Shown here one piece after another: positions 9,938-18,181 of a DNA stretch of 64,000 nt (the stretch's first letter is position 1; every line of letters starts with the position of its first letter). The stretch lies in NCBI RefSeq assembly GCF_003049735.1, contig NZ_PIRM01000001.1, positions 248,001 through 312,000 of the forward strand. The letters are read 5' to 3'. Under the pieces are notes generated by a model. It made no database searches. It was not told where the DNA came from and worked only from the letters and a program-made list of their open reading frames with translations. Both the position numbers and the translations under genes were made by a program. The stretch comes from Campylobacter concisus. GTDB taxonomy: Bacteria; Campylobacterota; Campylobacteria; Campylobacterales; Campylobacteraceae.

Positions 9938-10479
9938 TGAGAGTGCTAGTTCTTGGTATTGGCAACGTGATGTTTGCTGATGAGGGCATAGGTGTTCATT
10001 TTGTAAATTTGATGGCTAAAAACTATAAATTTATAAGTTCTATAAACGAGCTTACTCTAATGGACGGGGGCACTTTAGCCCTCGCTCTAACTCACATCAT
10101 AAGCGAATTTGACTATCTTATCGTCGTTGATTGCATTAGCGCAAACGGTGCAAGCGTGGGCGATGTTTATTTTTTTGACTTTCTAAACGTACCAAATTTT
10201 ATCAGCTGGGACGGCTCGGCTCACGAGATAGAGATGCTTCAGACCCTTCATCTAATGGAGCTTGCAGGCGATAGGCCTACGACTAAAATTTTAGGTATCG
10301 TGCCTAGCCGCATAGAATCATCAAATTTTAGTCTCTCAGATGAGGTTATAAACGCTTCTATAATTTTAGAAAAAACGCTGCTTGATCACTTAAAAGAGCT
10401 TGATTTTGAGTGTGAAAAGGTGGCAAATTTTACCCTAAACGATATCGTTGATGAATACGCTAAAAAAGGTTTAAAATGA
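9937..10479 (+). CDS. hydD: hydrogenase maturation endopeptidase
   Basis: Nickel-dependent protease of the HyaD/HybD family that clips the C-terminal tail of HydB. Length is 180 aa. It has the family N-terminus VLVLGIGNVMFADEGIGVH with the conserved metal-ligand Glu/Asp, then LMDGGTLALAL and LIVVDCISANGASVGDVYFF. It is coupled to hydC (TGATG, 1-nt overlap) and to hydE (4-bp ATGA overlap). Its position just after the structural genes matches Wolinella and Helicobacter hydABCDE. Confidence 0.93.
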   Translation: MRVLVLGIGNVMFADEGIGVHFVNLMAKNYKFISSINELTLMDGGTLALALTHIISEFDYLIVVDCISANGASVGDVYFFDFLNVPNFISWDGSAHEIEMLQTLHLMELAGDRPTTKILGIVPSRIESSNFSLSDEVINASIILEKTLLDHLKELDFECEKVANFTLNDIVDEYAKKGLK

Positions 10480-11948
10480 TACTTGCTTTTAAATTTACTT
10501 GCCACAAGGACGCTTCGTTTCTAGCGCCATTTTTACACTTGCTTGCTGGCGATCTAGCTCATAGTCTAAAGTGCAAAGATGATGAAATTTGTCTAAAGGT
10601 AAGTGGAGATGCCAGTGAGCTTGAGAGCGTGGCAAATAAAGCAAGCGCGCTCTTGCCATTTAGTCTTTTTATAAAGCACAGTGAGGTCTTGGCTACAAGT
10701 GAGCTTGACGAAGATAGCAAGATAAATGAGATAAAATTTGGCGGTCTAACTCCGACTCAAGCGAGTACCTTTTTAGCCAGCGAAAGGGCTATCTTAAATG
10801 AAAGTGGCGTGCTTGCTTGGAGTAAATTTGATGGCGAGATAACGCTTGGTAATTTTAATGAAAAGCTCAAAGCTTGCCTAAATTTATTAAAAAACGGCAA
10901 GGGCGTTTGTGTAGAGCAAGATAAAAAATTATATGAAATTTCTCTTGGCGTAAATTTTGATGCAAATTTCTTGATGCCTGTAAATTTAAAACAGCTACCA
11001 AAAATTTTTATTGCTGATGATAGAGCTTTGACATTTCTGGCTAGTTTTGAAAAGCCACTTTTAGCACTAAAGACGACAGCCATTTATAGGCAAAATCACG
11101 AGGATGCACCGTTATTTTTTGACGTGATGGCACCAAATGATCTTTTTCTTTATGCCATTTGCGAGCAGCTAAATAAAGAGGGCTTTAGCTTTTTAAGCGT
11201 TAAAGTAAAGGAGCAAAAAAATGCTCTTTCAAGACTAACTTTGCTTGAAAGTAGCGCAGTTTTAAGCCCATTTTTCTATACAAAAGATGAGGAATTCGAG
11301 CTTAGTAATTTTGGCGATATAGCTTTGGGATTAAAATTTAGCAAATTTAGTGATGATGAAATTTGCCTGCTTTCAAAATCAAGCAAAACGCAGCTTCTAT
11401 TTTTGCCAAAATTTAGTAGCTTTGAAGAAATTTATAAGCTCATAAGAGCCGAGGAGGGCGGCGAAAGGCTACTTGAAAATTTTAGCAAAGAGCGCGCCTT
11501 GCCGAGCGGTAAATTTAGCTCAAATGCTAGCTTTTTCTCGCTATTTTGCATAGCTGGGCGCATACTTGGCTTAGGCGATGACTTTAAAAAAGCAGGGGAG
11601 AATTTGCTATTAATGGCAGCTGATTTTAGCGGTCAAAAGGGCGTTAGGATCGATTACAAGATGAAAGATGACTTTGGTTTAGACGGGGTTAAGTTTGTAA
11701 AAAGTATCATTTCGTTTGTCCTTGCTGGCGCTGGAGAGAAGAACATCAGCTTTGGTTGCACCGAGTCTTTGGCGCATTTTTTGAGCGATTTTAGCTATGA
11801 AAAACGAGATAAATTTAACATCAAAAATGTTACTTTAAGCGGGGATTTATTTTATAATAAGGTAGTTAGCAACTTGATAAAAAAGCACCTAAACCCAAAT
11901 ATAAAAACAAATTTTGACCCCGGATTTGGCGTTGAGATCAAGCTTTAG
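10476..11948 (+). CDS. hydE: HydE, hydrogenase maturation/accessory protein
   Basis: Fifth gene of the hydABCDE order known from Wolinella and Helicobacter; from published work as I recall it, hydE is needed for hydrogenase activity in Helicobacter pylori, but its biochemical role is not established. The 490-aa protein has no signal peptide and no clear transmembrane segment. By eye it echoes HypF in two places: the N-terminal stretch ICLKVSGDASELES resembles the HypF acylphosphatase-end segment VKLNFSGEEASF, and its C-terminal half (CIAGRILGLGDDFKKAGENL, then NVTLSGDLFYNKVVSNL) resembles HypF's SSVGRIFDAFGAI and EILLSGGVFQNKTLL. The CxxC zinc fingers and YrdC-like core of HypF are absent. 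Not to be confused with the radical-SAM HydE of [FeFe] hydrogenases. It overlaps hypF. Confidence 0.8.
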   Translation: MILAFKFTCHKDASFLAPFLHLLAGDLAHSLKCKDDEICLKVSGDASELESVANKASALLPFSLFIKHSEVLATSELDEDSKINEIKFGGLTPTQASTFLASERAILNESGVLAWSKFDGEITLGNFNEKLKACLNLLKNGKGVCVEQDKKLYEISLGVNFDANFLMPVNLKQLPKIFIADDRALTFLASFEKPLLALKTTAIYRQNHEDAPLFFDVMAPNDLFLYAICEQLNKEGFSFLSVKVKEQKNALSRLTLLESSAVLSPFFYTKDEEFELSNFGDIALGLKFSKFSDDEICLLSKSSKTQLLFLPKFSSFEEIYKLIRAEEGGERLLENFSKERALPSGKFSSNASFFSLFCIAGRILGLGDDFKKAGENLLLMAADFSGQKGVRIDYKMKDDFGLDGVKFVKSIISFVLAGAGEKNISFGCTESLAHFLSDFSYEKRDKFNIKNVTLSGDLFYNKVVSNLIKKHLNPNIKTNFDPGFGVEIKL

Positions 11949-14157
11949 ATATGAGATCAAAGGCTTAGTCCAAGGTGTGGGCTTTAGACCTTTTGTCTAT
12001 ACTTTGGCGCATAATTTTAAGCTTGTTGGTGAAATTTACAACGATGACGAGGGCGTGAAGCTAAATTTTAGTGGCGAAGAGGCCAGCTTTTTGGCTTTTG
12101 AAAAAGAGCTTTATGAGAAGCTGCCAGCCCTTGCTAGGATTGATGAACTAAAGAAATTTAAGATAGATAAAATTTATGAAAAGCTTGAGATCATCGCTTC
12201 AAAAAGAGCTACCAAGCAAGCGCCAATTTTGCCTGATTACGCGCTTTGCGATGACTGCTTACGCGAGTTTTATGACCCCACAAATCCACGCTACAAATAC
12301 CCATTTATAAACTGCACCAACTGTGGACCGAGATTTTCTATCATCAAAGCATTGCCTTATGATAGGGTAAATACGACGATGAACGAGTTTAAAATGTGTA
12401 AATTTTGTGAGAGCGAATACAAAGATCCGCTTAACCGCCGCTACCACGCAGAGCCGATCTCTTGCCCAAACTGCGGACCAAGGCTCTATCTAAAAGATAA
12501 ATTTGGCAAAGTCTTGGCTAGTGGGAACGAAGCAGCTAAAGAGGCGGCTAGGCTCATAAACGAAGGCAAAATTTTAGCCATTAAAGGGCTTGGCGGCTTT
12601 CATCTAGTCTGCGACGCGACAAATGAAGCCGCAGTTTGCGAACTAAGAGCTAGAAAACACCGCCCAAGCAAGCCCTTTGCTCTGATGAGTAAAAATTTAG
12701 AGAATGCTAGAAAAATAGCGCAAATTTCAGAGGCGGAGGCAAAGCTTCTTAGCTCAAATTTAAAGCCGATCGTCTTACTTGAAGCAAAAAACGGCTCAAA
12801 TATCGCAAAAAGTGTTGCGCCAAATTTAAACAAGCTTGGCATCATGCTCGCATTTAGTGGCATACATCTTTTGTTATTTGACTATTTAGAACACGACATC
12901 ATCGCAACTAGCGCAAATATCTCAGGCGAAGTTGTGATAAAAGACGAGAGCGAGCTAAGAGAAAAACTAGGTGATGTCATAGATTTTTACCTTGATCACG
13001 ACCGAGAAATTTACTCTCCAAGTGACGATAGTATCGCATTTTGTGTTGGTGATGAGACAATTTTCACAAGAACGAGCCGTGGACTAAATCCAAATTTCAT
13101 TCATACAAATTTCAAGCAAAAAGGGACATTTTTAGCCCTTGGAGCGGAGCTAAAAAGTTCGTTTTGTATCTACAAAGACGGACTTTTGATGTTTAGTCCA
13201 TATATCGGCGATCTAAAAAACGTGGCGACTTTTGATAGATTTAAAGATATTTTTACCCTTTTTGAAACGACTTATAACCTAAAAATCGAGAAGGTCATAG
13301 CCGATCTGCATCCAAATTTTTTAAATACAAAATGGGCAAAGGATCAGGGCTTCGAGCTAGTTCATTTGCAGCACCACTACGCGCATCTGCTAAGCGTGAT
13401 CTTTGAAAATGATCTAGCAGATAAAAAGCACCTTGGCTTTTGCTTTGATGGCACTGGATACGGGGAAGATGGCAAAATTTGGGGTGGCGAGGTCTTTAGG
13501 CTAGATAAAAAGAGTTACGAGCGAGTTTATCATTTTGATGAATTTAGCCTATTTGGGGGCGAAAACAGCATCAAAAATATTTATCTAATCGCATATTCTA
13601 TTATTTTAAAATACTCTCTTGAGGACGAAGCTGGTAAATTTTTAGTAAATTTTGATGAAAAAATGCTTGCAAATTTTAAAAAAATGGAGCAAAAAGGATT
13701 AAACTTAGTAAAGACTAGCTCGGTTGGTAGGATATTTGACGCATTTGGGGCGATTATTTGTGGACTTTTTCACTCGAGTTTTGAGGGCGAGAGTGGTATG
13801 AGGCTTGAAGCACTTTATGATAAAAATTTAGATGCGTGTTATAAATTTAGCCTAGATGATGGAGTGATTGGCTTTAAAGAAGCTTTTAAAAGTGCTTTAA
13901 AAGATGAGCCAAGAGTGGCTGCAACGGCATTTATAAATGGCTTGGCTGATATTATTTTTGAAATTTCAAAAAAAGAAAAAATAGAAATTTTACTAAGCGG
14001 TGGAGTTTTTCAAAATAAGACTTTACTCGAACTTATTTACAAAAAATTTATTAAAGTAAATTTGAAATTTTATATCAATAAAAAATTCTGTAGCAACGAT
14101 TCTAACGTAAATTTAGGGCAAATTTATTATTATTTATCCACATTTTCTAATAAGTGA
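11932..14157 (+). CDS. hypF: carbamoyltransferase HypF
   Basis: Uses carbamoyl phosphate and ATP to make the thiocarbamate on HypE that becomes the CN ligands of the NiFe centre. Domains in order: acylphosphatase (IKGLVQGVGFRPFVYTLA, residue ~8 on), two zinc-finger pairs (CDDCLREF and CTNCGPRF; CKFCESEY and CPNCGPRL), YrdC-like (GLGGFHLVCDATN, KHRPSKPFALM), and the Kae1-like carbamoyltransferase domain (LQHHYAHLLSV, FDGTGYGEDGKIWGGE, LSGGVFQNKTLL). There is no usable in-frame ATG at the front; TTG codons exist at 11914, 11926 and 11932. I chose 11932 because GGA at 11922-11924 sits at the right spacing and the product then starts like other HypF. It overlaps hydE. Confidence 0.93.
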   Translation: MRSSFRYEIKGLVQGVGFRPFVYTLAHNFKLVGEIYNDDEGVKLNFSGEEASFLAFEKELYEKLPALARIDELKKFKIDKIYEKLEIIASKRATKQAPILPDYALCDDCLREFYDPTNPRYKYPFINCTNCGPRFSIIKALPYDRVNTTMNEFKMCKFCESEYKDPLNRRYHAEPISCPNCGPRLYLKDKFGKVLASGNEAAKEAARLINEGKILAIKGLGGFHLVCDATNEAAVCELRARKHRPSKPFALMSKNLENARKIAQISEAEAKLLSSNLKPIVLLEAKNGSNIAKSVAPNLNKLGIMLAFSGIHLLLFDYLEHDIIATSANISGEVVIKDESELREKLGDVIDFYLDHDREIYSPSDDSIAFCVGDETIFTRTSRGLNPNFIHTNFKQKGTFLALGAELKSSFCIYKDGLLMFSPYIGDLKNVATFDRFKDIFTLFETTYNLKIEKVIADLHPNFLNTKWAKDQGFELVHLQHHYAHLLSVIFENDLADKKHLGFCFDGTGYGEDGKIWGGEVFRLDKKSYERVYHFDEFSLFGGENSIKNIYLIAYSIILKYSLEDEAGKFLVNFDEKMLANFKKMEQKGLNLVKTSSVGRIFDAFGAIICGLFHSSFEGESGMRLEALYDKNLDACYKFSLDDGVIGFKEAFKSALKDEPRVAATAFINGLADIIFEISKKEKIEILLSGGVFQNKTLLELIYKKFIKVNLKFYINKKFCSNDSNVNLGQIYYYLSTFSNK

Positions 14158-14159
14158 TG

Positions 14160-14172
14160 TATAATGATTATA
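14160..14172. promoter_or_regulatory. palindromic -10 region, candidate nikR promoter/operator
   Basis: TATAAT-G-ATTATA is a perfect 13-bp palindrome whose left arm is an ideal -10 box, 38 nt upstream of the nikR ATG. It is followed by GATTA-N7-TAATC (14166-14182) around the expected transcription start. NikR of relatives binds AT-rich inverted repeats and often regulates itself; autorepression here is an inference. Confidence 0.4.
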
Positions 14173-14202
14173 AACGGTAATCAAACGAGAAAGGAGCAGA
14201 AA

Positions 14203-14616
14203 ATGGATAGCGTTATACGTTTTAGTGTTTCTTTACCTAGTCAGTTACTAGACGAACTAGATAAAAAGGTTAGCGAACAAGGCTATGCTTCTAGGAGCGA
14301 ATTTACGAGGGATTTGATACGCGAAAAGATCGTAAGTGATAGCTGGAAGGACGCTAGTGAGGAGTTGATCGGGGTTTTGACGCTCATTTATATGCATCAT
14401 CACAACGATTTGGTGAATAAAAAGATGGATATAGAGCATAGCTCTGATGTGAAAATCATCTGCACAAACCATGTTCATGTCGATCACCATAACTGCTTAG
14501 AAACGATTTCAATAAGAGGCGAGGCTGGCAAAATTGAACGCTTTGCTGAAAGGATCGCCGGCTTAAAGGGCGTAAAATTTTCTAAACTCACAAGGGCAGC
14601 TATTCCTAGGTTTTAG
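14203..14616 (+). CDS. nikR: nickel-responsive transcriptional regulator NikR
   Basis: Ribbon-helix-helix DNA-binding protein that senses Ni(II) and controls nickel uptake or use. The chosen start gives 137 aa ([12 protein letters not shown]...), preceded by AAGGAG at 14191; an in-frame ATG at 14164 lies inside the -10 box and is rejected. Residues 1-50 form the RHH domain ([32 protein letters not shown]); the C-terminal ACT-like metal domain has the ligand set [16 protein letters not shown] with the conserved His-x-His and Cys. It lies between hypF and hypBCDEA, consistent with nickel control of hydrogenase. Confidence 0.95.
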   Translation: MDSVIRFSVSLPSQLLDELDKKVSEQGYASRSEFTRDLIREKIVSDSWKDASEELIGVLTLIYMHHHNDLVNKKMDIEHSSDVKIICTNHVHVDHHNCLETISIRGEAGKIERFAERIAGLKGVKFSKLTRAAIPRF

Positions 14617-14632
14617 TTTTTTAAGGGTCTTT

Positions 14633-15088
14633 ATGGGTTTTAGGAATTTTTGGGATTTTTTTATAGGTGAAGCTAGCGGTGGTATCTTTCTTATCGCTGC
14701 TGCTTTAGTGGCATTTATCTTTGAAAATATTTTTTTAAGCAGTTTTTATAACTCATTTTTACAAATCGATACAAGGCTAAATTTTGGCAGATCGCCGATA
14801 CAAAAGCCCCTTATCCTTTTTGTAAATGATAGTTTGATGGCCGTTTTTTTCTTTTTACTTGGGTTTAGACTTAAGCGAGAAATTTTTAAAGCGAAGCTTA
14901 GGAGTCTGGCCCAAGCTACCTTGCTAAAAATTTTTATCATCGGTAGCATTTTAGCTTCTGTATTTTTTTATATTTTAAATCACAATTATATTTTTTTGTT
15001 GAAAGACTAAGGCAGTGTCAATGGACATAAATACGGCATTTAAGACACTGGCTAGAAATTTGGTGTTTTGTATATCTTATAAAAGAGA
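14633..15088 (+). pseudogene. nhaA: decayed Na+/H+ antiporter NhaA (N-terminal remnant)
   Basis: The first frame (14633-15010) encodes 125 residues that match the start of NhaA: FFIGEASGGIFLIAAALVAF, then LILFVNDSLMAVFFFLLGFRLKREI, which in intact NhaA is the conserved ND(A/S)LMAVFFLLVGLE(V/I)KRE stretch of helices 1-3. It stops after about one third of the usual 380-390 residues. Past the stop another frame continues to 15088 with AVSMDINTAFKTLARN, resembling the NhaA segment around the A(I/V)PMATDIAFALG motif, so the 3' part was lost by frameshift and deletion. Functional residues of the ion-binding Asp pair are gone. This is a relic, not a short functional gene, as far as the sequence shows. 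Confidence 0.75.
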
Positions 15089-15097
15089 GTGTGAATA

Positions 15098-16357
15098 ATG
15101 AACTTTTTAAATAGAATTTTTCTAACAAAAGAGCTGGATCGGTGGCAAAGTGACGGCATAGTCGATAAAGAGACCGCTATAAAAATAGCAAATTTATATG
15201 ACATCGACCCTGACGCTCATAGTGACAAGATAAGTTTTGTCCTAAAGCTCGTAGCATATCTATTTTTTGCACTAGCCTTTTTTACGCTCGTTGGTGCAAA
15301 CTGGGAAGAGATACCAAGACTAGGACGTTTAGCACTTGTGTTGTTTGTGCTTGGGCTTGTAAATTTTGGTGGAATTTACTATCTCACAAAGGGAAAGGAA
15401 AATCTATCAACAGCGATGTTTTTTCTTGGAAATTTCTGCTTTGGTGCGGCGATTGCTCTTATTGCTCAAATTTATAACATTAGCGATGAGCCAAGTGGCG
15501 GTATCTTGCTTTGGAGTATCGGAGCGTTTGCGGTTTCTTTTGCTAGTAAAAAAGGTATATTGGTAGCCCAAAGCCTTATCTTTGCGACAGTTTGGTTTTT
15601 TATGATAGCTTATCAGGGTGATTTTGGCTTTGGCTTTATCATTTTTATAGCACTTGGCGCATATACGCTTTACAAAGACGACTCAAAATGGCTTGCTTTT
15701 GTGCTTTTTATAGATATTTTTATATACATCATTTCATTTTGCGGCTACATTAGTGGTCTTAGAGCGATATTTGATTATGGATTTTTGTTTGGACTTCCGA
15801 TGGTTGCGATCGTATCGCTATCTTATGCGCTTTTACTTATTAGCATTTCGCCGCTACTAGATAAATTTAGAGTAGGGCTTGGCGCATTTACGAAAGAATT
15901 TGGTAAAAATTTTGGCGTTTTTGTGTTGTTATTTTGTCTATTTTTATTTGAAGAAAGAAATTTATTTGAGGCTGGAGATGAAGAGCTTTGGTTTGTAAAG
16001 TCGTTTTTTAAAAGCAACTTTGGCTTTGTCTTTATCTTATTTAGTGTTGCTTATTTTGCACTATTTTTTAAAGAAAAAAATAAGAGCGGCTTGCTGCTTG
16101 GGGCGCTGCTCGTGTCGTTGCCATTTGTCTTTAGCTACGGGCCTGGATATGCAAATATATTTTTCTCGCTTGCAAATATCATAACAGCTGCGGTTCTTAT
16201 CAAAAAGGGTGAGTTAAAACTCGGTCTTTGTATGATATTTTTGGTTGCAGCCGTGAGGTATTTCCAACTCATAGGTGATTATATCGGTGCTACGGCGCTA
16301 TTTATTGTGTTTGCTTTCATAGTGCTAGTTGTGGCTAGAAAAGGACGTAAAAAATGA
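15098..16357 (+). CDS. DUF2157 domain-containing membrane protein
   Basis: A 419-aa polytopic inner-membrane protein of unknown function. The N-terminal 45 residues are soluble (ELDRWQSDGIVDKETAIKIANLYDI), the typical DUF2157 front, and are followed by about twelve hydrophobic segments separated by short loops, ending in a basic tail (VARKGRKK). It overlaps the next gene by 4 bp (ATGA). DUF2157 proteins are commonly paired with a GDYXXLXY-family protein, as here, so the two probably act together at the membrane. No catalytic motif was recognised. Confidence 0.85.
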   Translation: MNFLNRIFLTKELDRWQSDGIVDKETAIKIANLYDIDPDAHSDKISFVLKLVAYLFFALAFFTLVGANWEEIPRLGRLALVLFVLGLVNFGGIYYLTKGKENLSTAMFFLGNFCFGAAIALIAQIYNISDEPSGGILLWSIGAFAVSFASKKGILVAQSLIFATVWFFMIAYQGDFGFGFIIFIALGAYTLYKDDSKWLAFVLFIDIFIYIISFCGYISGLRAIFDYGFLFGLPMVAIVSLSYALLLISISPLLDKFRVGLGAFTKEFGKNFGVFVLLFCLFLFEERNLFEAGDEELWFVKSFFKSNFGFVFILFSVAYFALFFKEKNKSGLLLGALLVSLPFVFSYGPGYANIFFSLANIITAAVLIKKGELKLGLCMIFLVAAVRYFQLIGDYIGATALFIVFAFIVLVVARKGRKK

Positions 16358-16959
16358 AGATAAAAGTATTAATAGTAGCTGTAGTTTTTCAAATTTTGCT
16401 TATTGGCATTATGCTTGGCTACGCACTTATGCCACTTTATTTTGGACAAGAGGTAAGAGTAAGGGTAAATCTTTACGATCCAAGAGATCTTTTTCGCGGA
16501 AACTATGTTGATTTAAACTATGAATTTTCAAATTTTCATTCAAGAAATTTTGACGAAAATGATAAAGATGACCGCTATATCGACCAATATGATGAGAGAG
16601 TAAGAGATGGGGCTAGGGTTTATGCTGTTTTAAAACCAGATGTTAATGGCACCTACAGCTTTGCTAAATTTAGTATAAGCAAGCCAGATAATGGAGTGTT
16701 TTTAGCTGGTAGATATGATGGCTACTCGCTTGTAAAATACGGCATAGAGCACTTTTATATGTCGCCTGATAGTGCAGCTAGTACCGAAGATGAAATGAGA
16801 GAAGAAGACGTTCATGCATATGCGGTTTTGATGGTGATGGATAATGGCAAGGCTAGACTAAAGGATCTAATAATCCAAAAGAATGCCCAAAAAAATAGTA
16901 AAAAACTACTTGGTGATGAAAATTTTGATAAGTTGGATGAGATTAGGCAAAAAGAGTAA
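16354..16959 (+). CDS. GDYXXLXY domain-containing protein
   Basis: A 201-aa protein with one N-terminal membrane anchor (residues 5-27, VLIVAVVFQILLIGIMLGYA) and a periplasmic domain carrying the family motif as RDLFRGNYVDLNYEF (Asn replaces Asp in GDY). The rest contains VYAVLKPDVNGTYSFAKFSI and FLAGRYDGYSLVKYGIEHFYM, typical of the family. Function is unknown. It is translationally coupled to the DUF2157 gene upstream. Confidence 0.85.
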   Translation: MKIKVLIVAVVFQILLIGIMLGYALMPLYFGQEVRVRVNLYDPRDLFRGNYVDLNYEFSNFHSRNFDENDKDDRYIDQYDERVRDGARVYAVLKPDVNGTYSFAKFSISKPDNGVFLAGRYDGYSLVKYGIEHFYMSPDSAASTEDEMREEDVHAYAVLMVMDNGKARLKDLIIQKNAQKNSKKLLGDENFDKLDEIRQKE

Positions 16960-17129
16960 AGTAAATTTAGTCAAAATTCTTTTGCAAATTTCATTTATAT
17001 TTTTAAATTTAAATAAAAATTTAAATAAATTAATTAATTTTGATCTATTTGCAAAAACTCCTAAATTTTAATTTTATTTTTAAATTTAAGAGTTAAAATC
17101 TCCATAAATTAATAAAAAAGGATGAAAAA
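16960..17129. other. AT-rich spacer upstream of hypB
   Basis: 170 bp, very AT-rich, without coding potential. GCAAAAAG (16949-16956) can pair with CTTTTGC downstream as a weak terminator. The hypB ribosome-binding site AAGGATG (17118-17124) is at its end. The hypBCDEA promoter is presumably here; no unambiguous -10 was found. Confidence 0.35.
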
Positions 17130-17941
17130 ATGTGTAAAGATTGCGGTTGTTCAATGGGTAATCACGCCCACACTCACACTCACACTGATGGCACCACTCA
17201 CTCGCACCCACACACTCATGATGGACATACAGATCACGCTCATGACGCACATGAGCATAGCCATGAGGCTCACGCACATCCAGTGCTAAACGAGAGTAAA
17301 ACCATAGACGTGATAGAGAAAATTCTCTCAGAAAACGACAAAGAGGCCGCTCACAACAGAGCGCATCTTGATGAGAAAAAGATACTTTGTGTAAATTTGA
17401 TGAGTAGCCCAGGCGCTGGCAAGACGACGCTTTTAGAAGCTACGATAAAGGCTGGTAAGTTTAAAATAGGCGTTGTTGAGGGCGATCTTGAGACAAATCA
17501 AGATGCTGATCGCATAGTAAAAGCTGGCGCAAAGGCTCATCAGATAAGCACAGGTCAGACCTGTCACTTAGACGCATTTATGGTACATGAAGGGCTTCAT
17601 CATCTGCCACTAAACGAGCTTGATCTAGTCTTTATAGAAAATGTTGGAAATTTAGTCTGTCCTGCAAGCTACGACGTTGGCTCACATTTTAACGCTGTGC
17701 TTCTTTCGGTACCAGAGGGCGATGACAAGGTGAGCAAATATCCAGTGATGTTTAGGGCTGCTGACGTGCTTCTCATCACAAAAGCATCGCTTGCGCCACA
17801 CTTTGACTTTGACATCGAGCGAGTGAAAAACGACGCTAGAAAGCTAAATCCAAAGGTTGACATCTTTGTTGTAGATAGCAAAACAGGTGAGGGCATCGAT
17901 AAGTGGATAAGTTATTTGGAATTTAAAAAAGAGCTAAGATA

Positions 17942-17942
<1 letters not shown>
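17130..17942 (+). CDS. hypB: hydrogenase nickel incorporation GTPase HypB
   Basis: GTPase that, with HypA, delivers nickel to the hydrogenase large subunit. The 270-aa protein starts with the high-affinity metal motif CKDCGCSMG and then a histidine-rich tract of about 40 residues (about 17 His), expected to bind or store nickel. The G domain follows: P-loop SSPGAGKTTLLEA (about residue 91), VVEGDLETNQDADRI, the CHLDAFMV metal-site loop, FIENVGNLVCPA, and VLLITKASLAPHFDFD. First gene of hypBCDEA; it overlaps hypC by 1 nt. Confidence 0.97.

Positions 17943-18180
<238 letters not shown>

Positions 18181-18181
<1 letters not shown>

Noticed and set aside
10476..11948. HydE as the radical-SAM [FeFe]-hydrogenase maturase of the same name
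   Set aside because: No CxxxCxxC motif, wrong context; this is the epsilonproteobacterial HydE of [NiFe] operons.
14164..14202. Longer NikR start at 14164
   Set aside because: The ATG is part of the TATAAT box and has no ribosome-binding site; AAGGAG favours 14203.
17168..17290. CACACT/CATGAC-like DNA repeats that resemble a microsatellite or a CRISPR-like array
   Set aside because: They are only histidine codons of the HypB metal-binding tract; no regular spacers.
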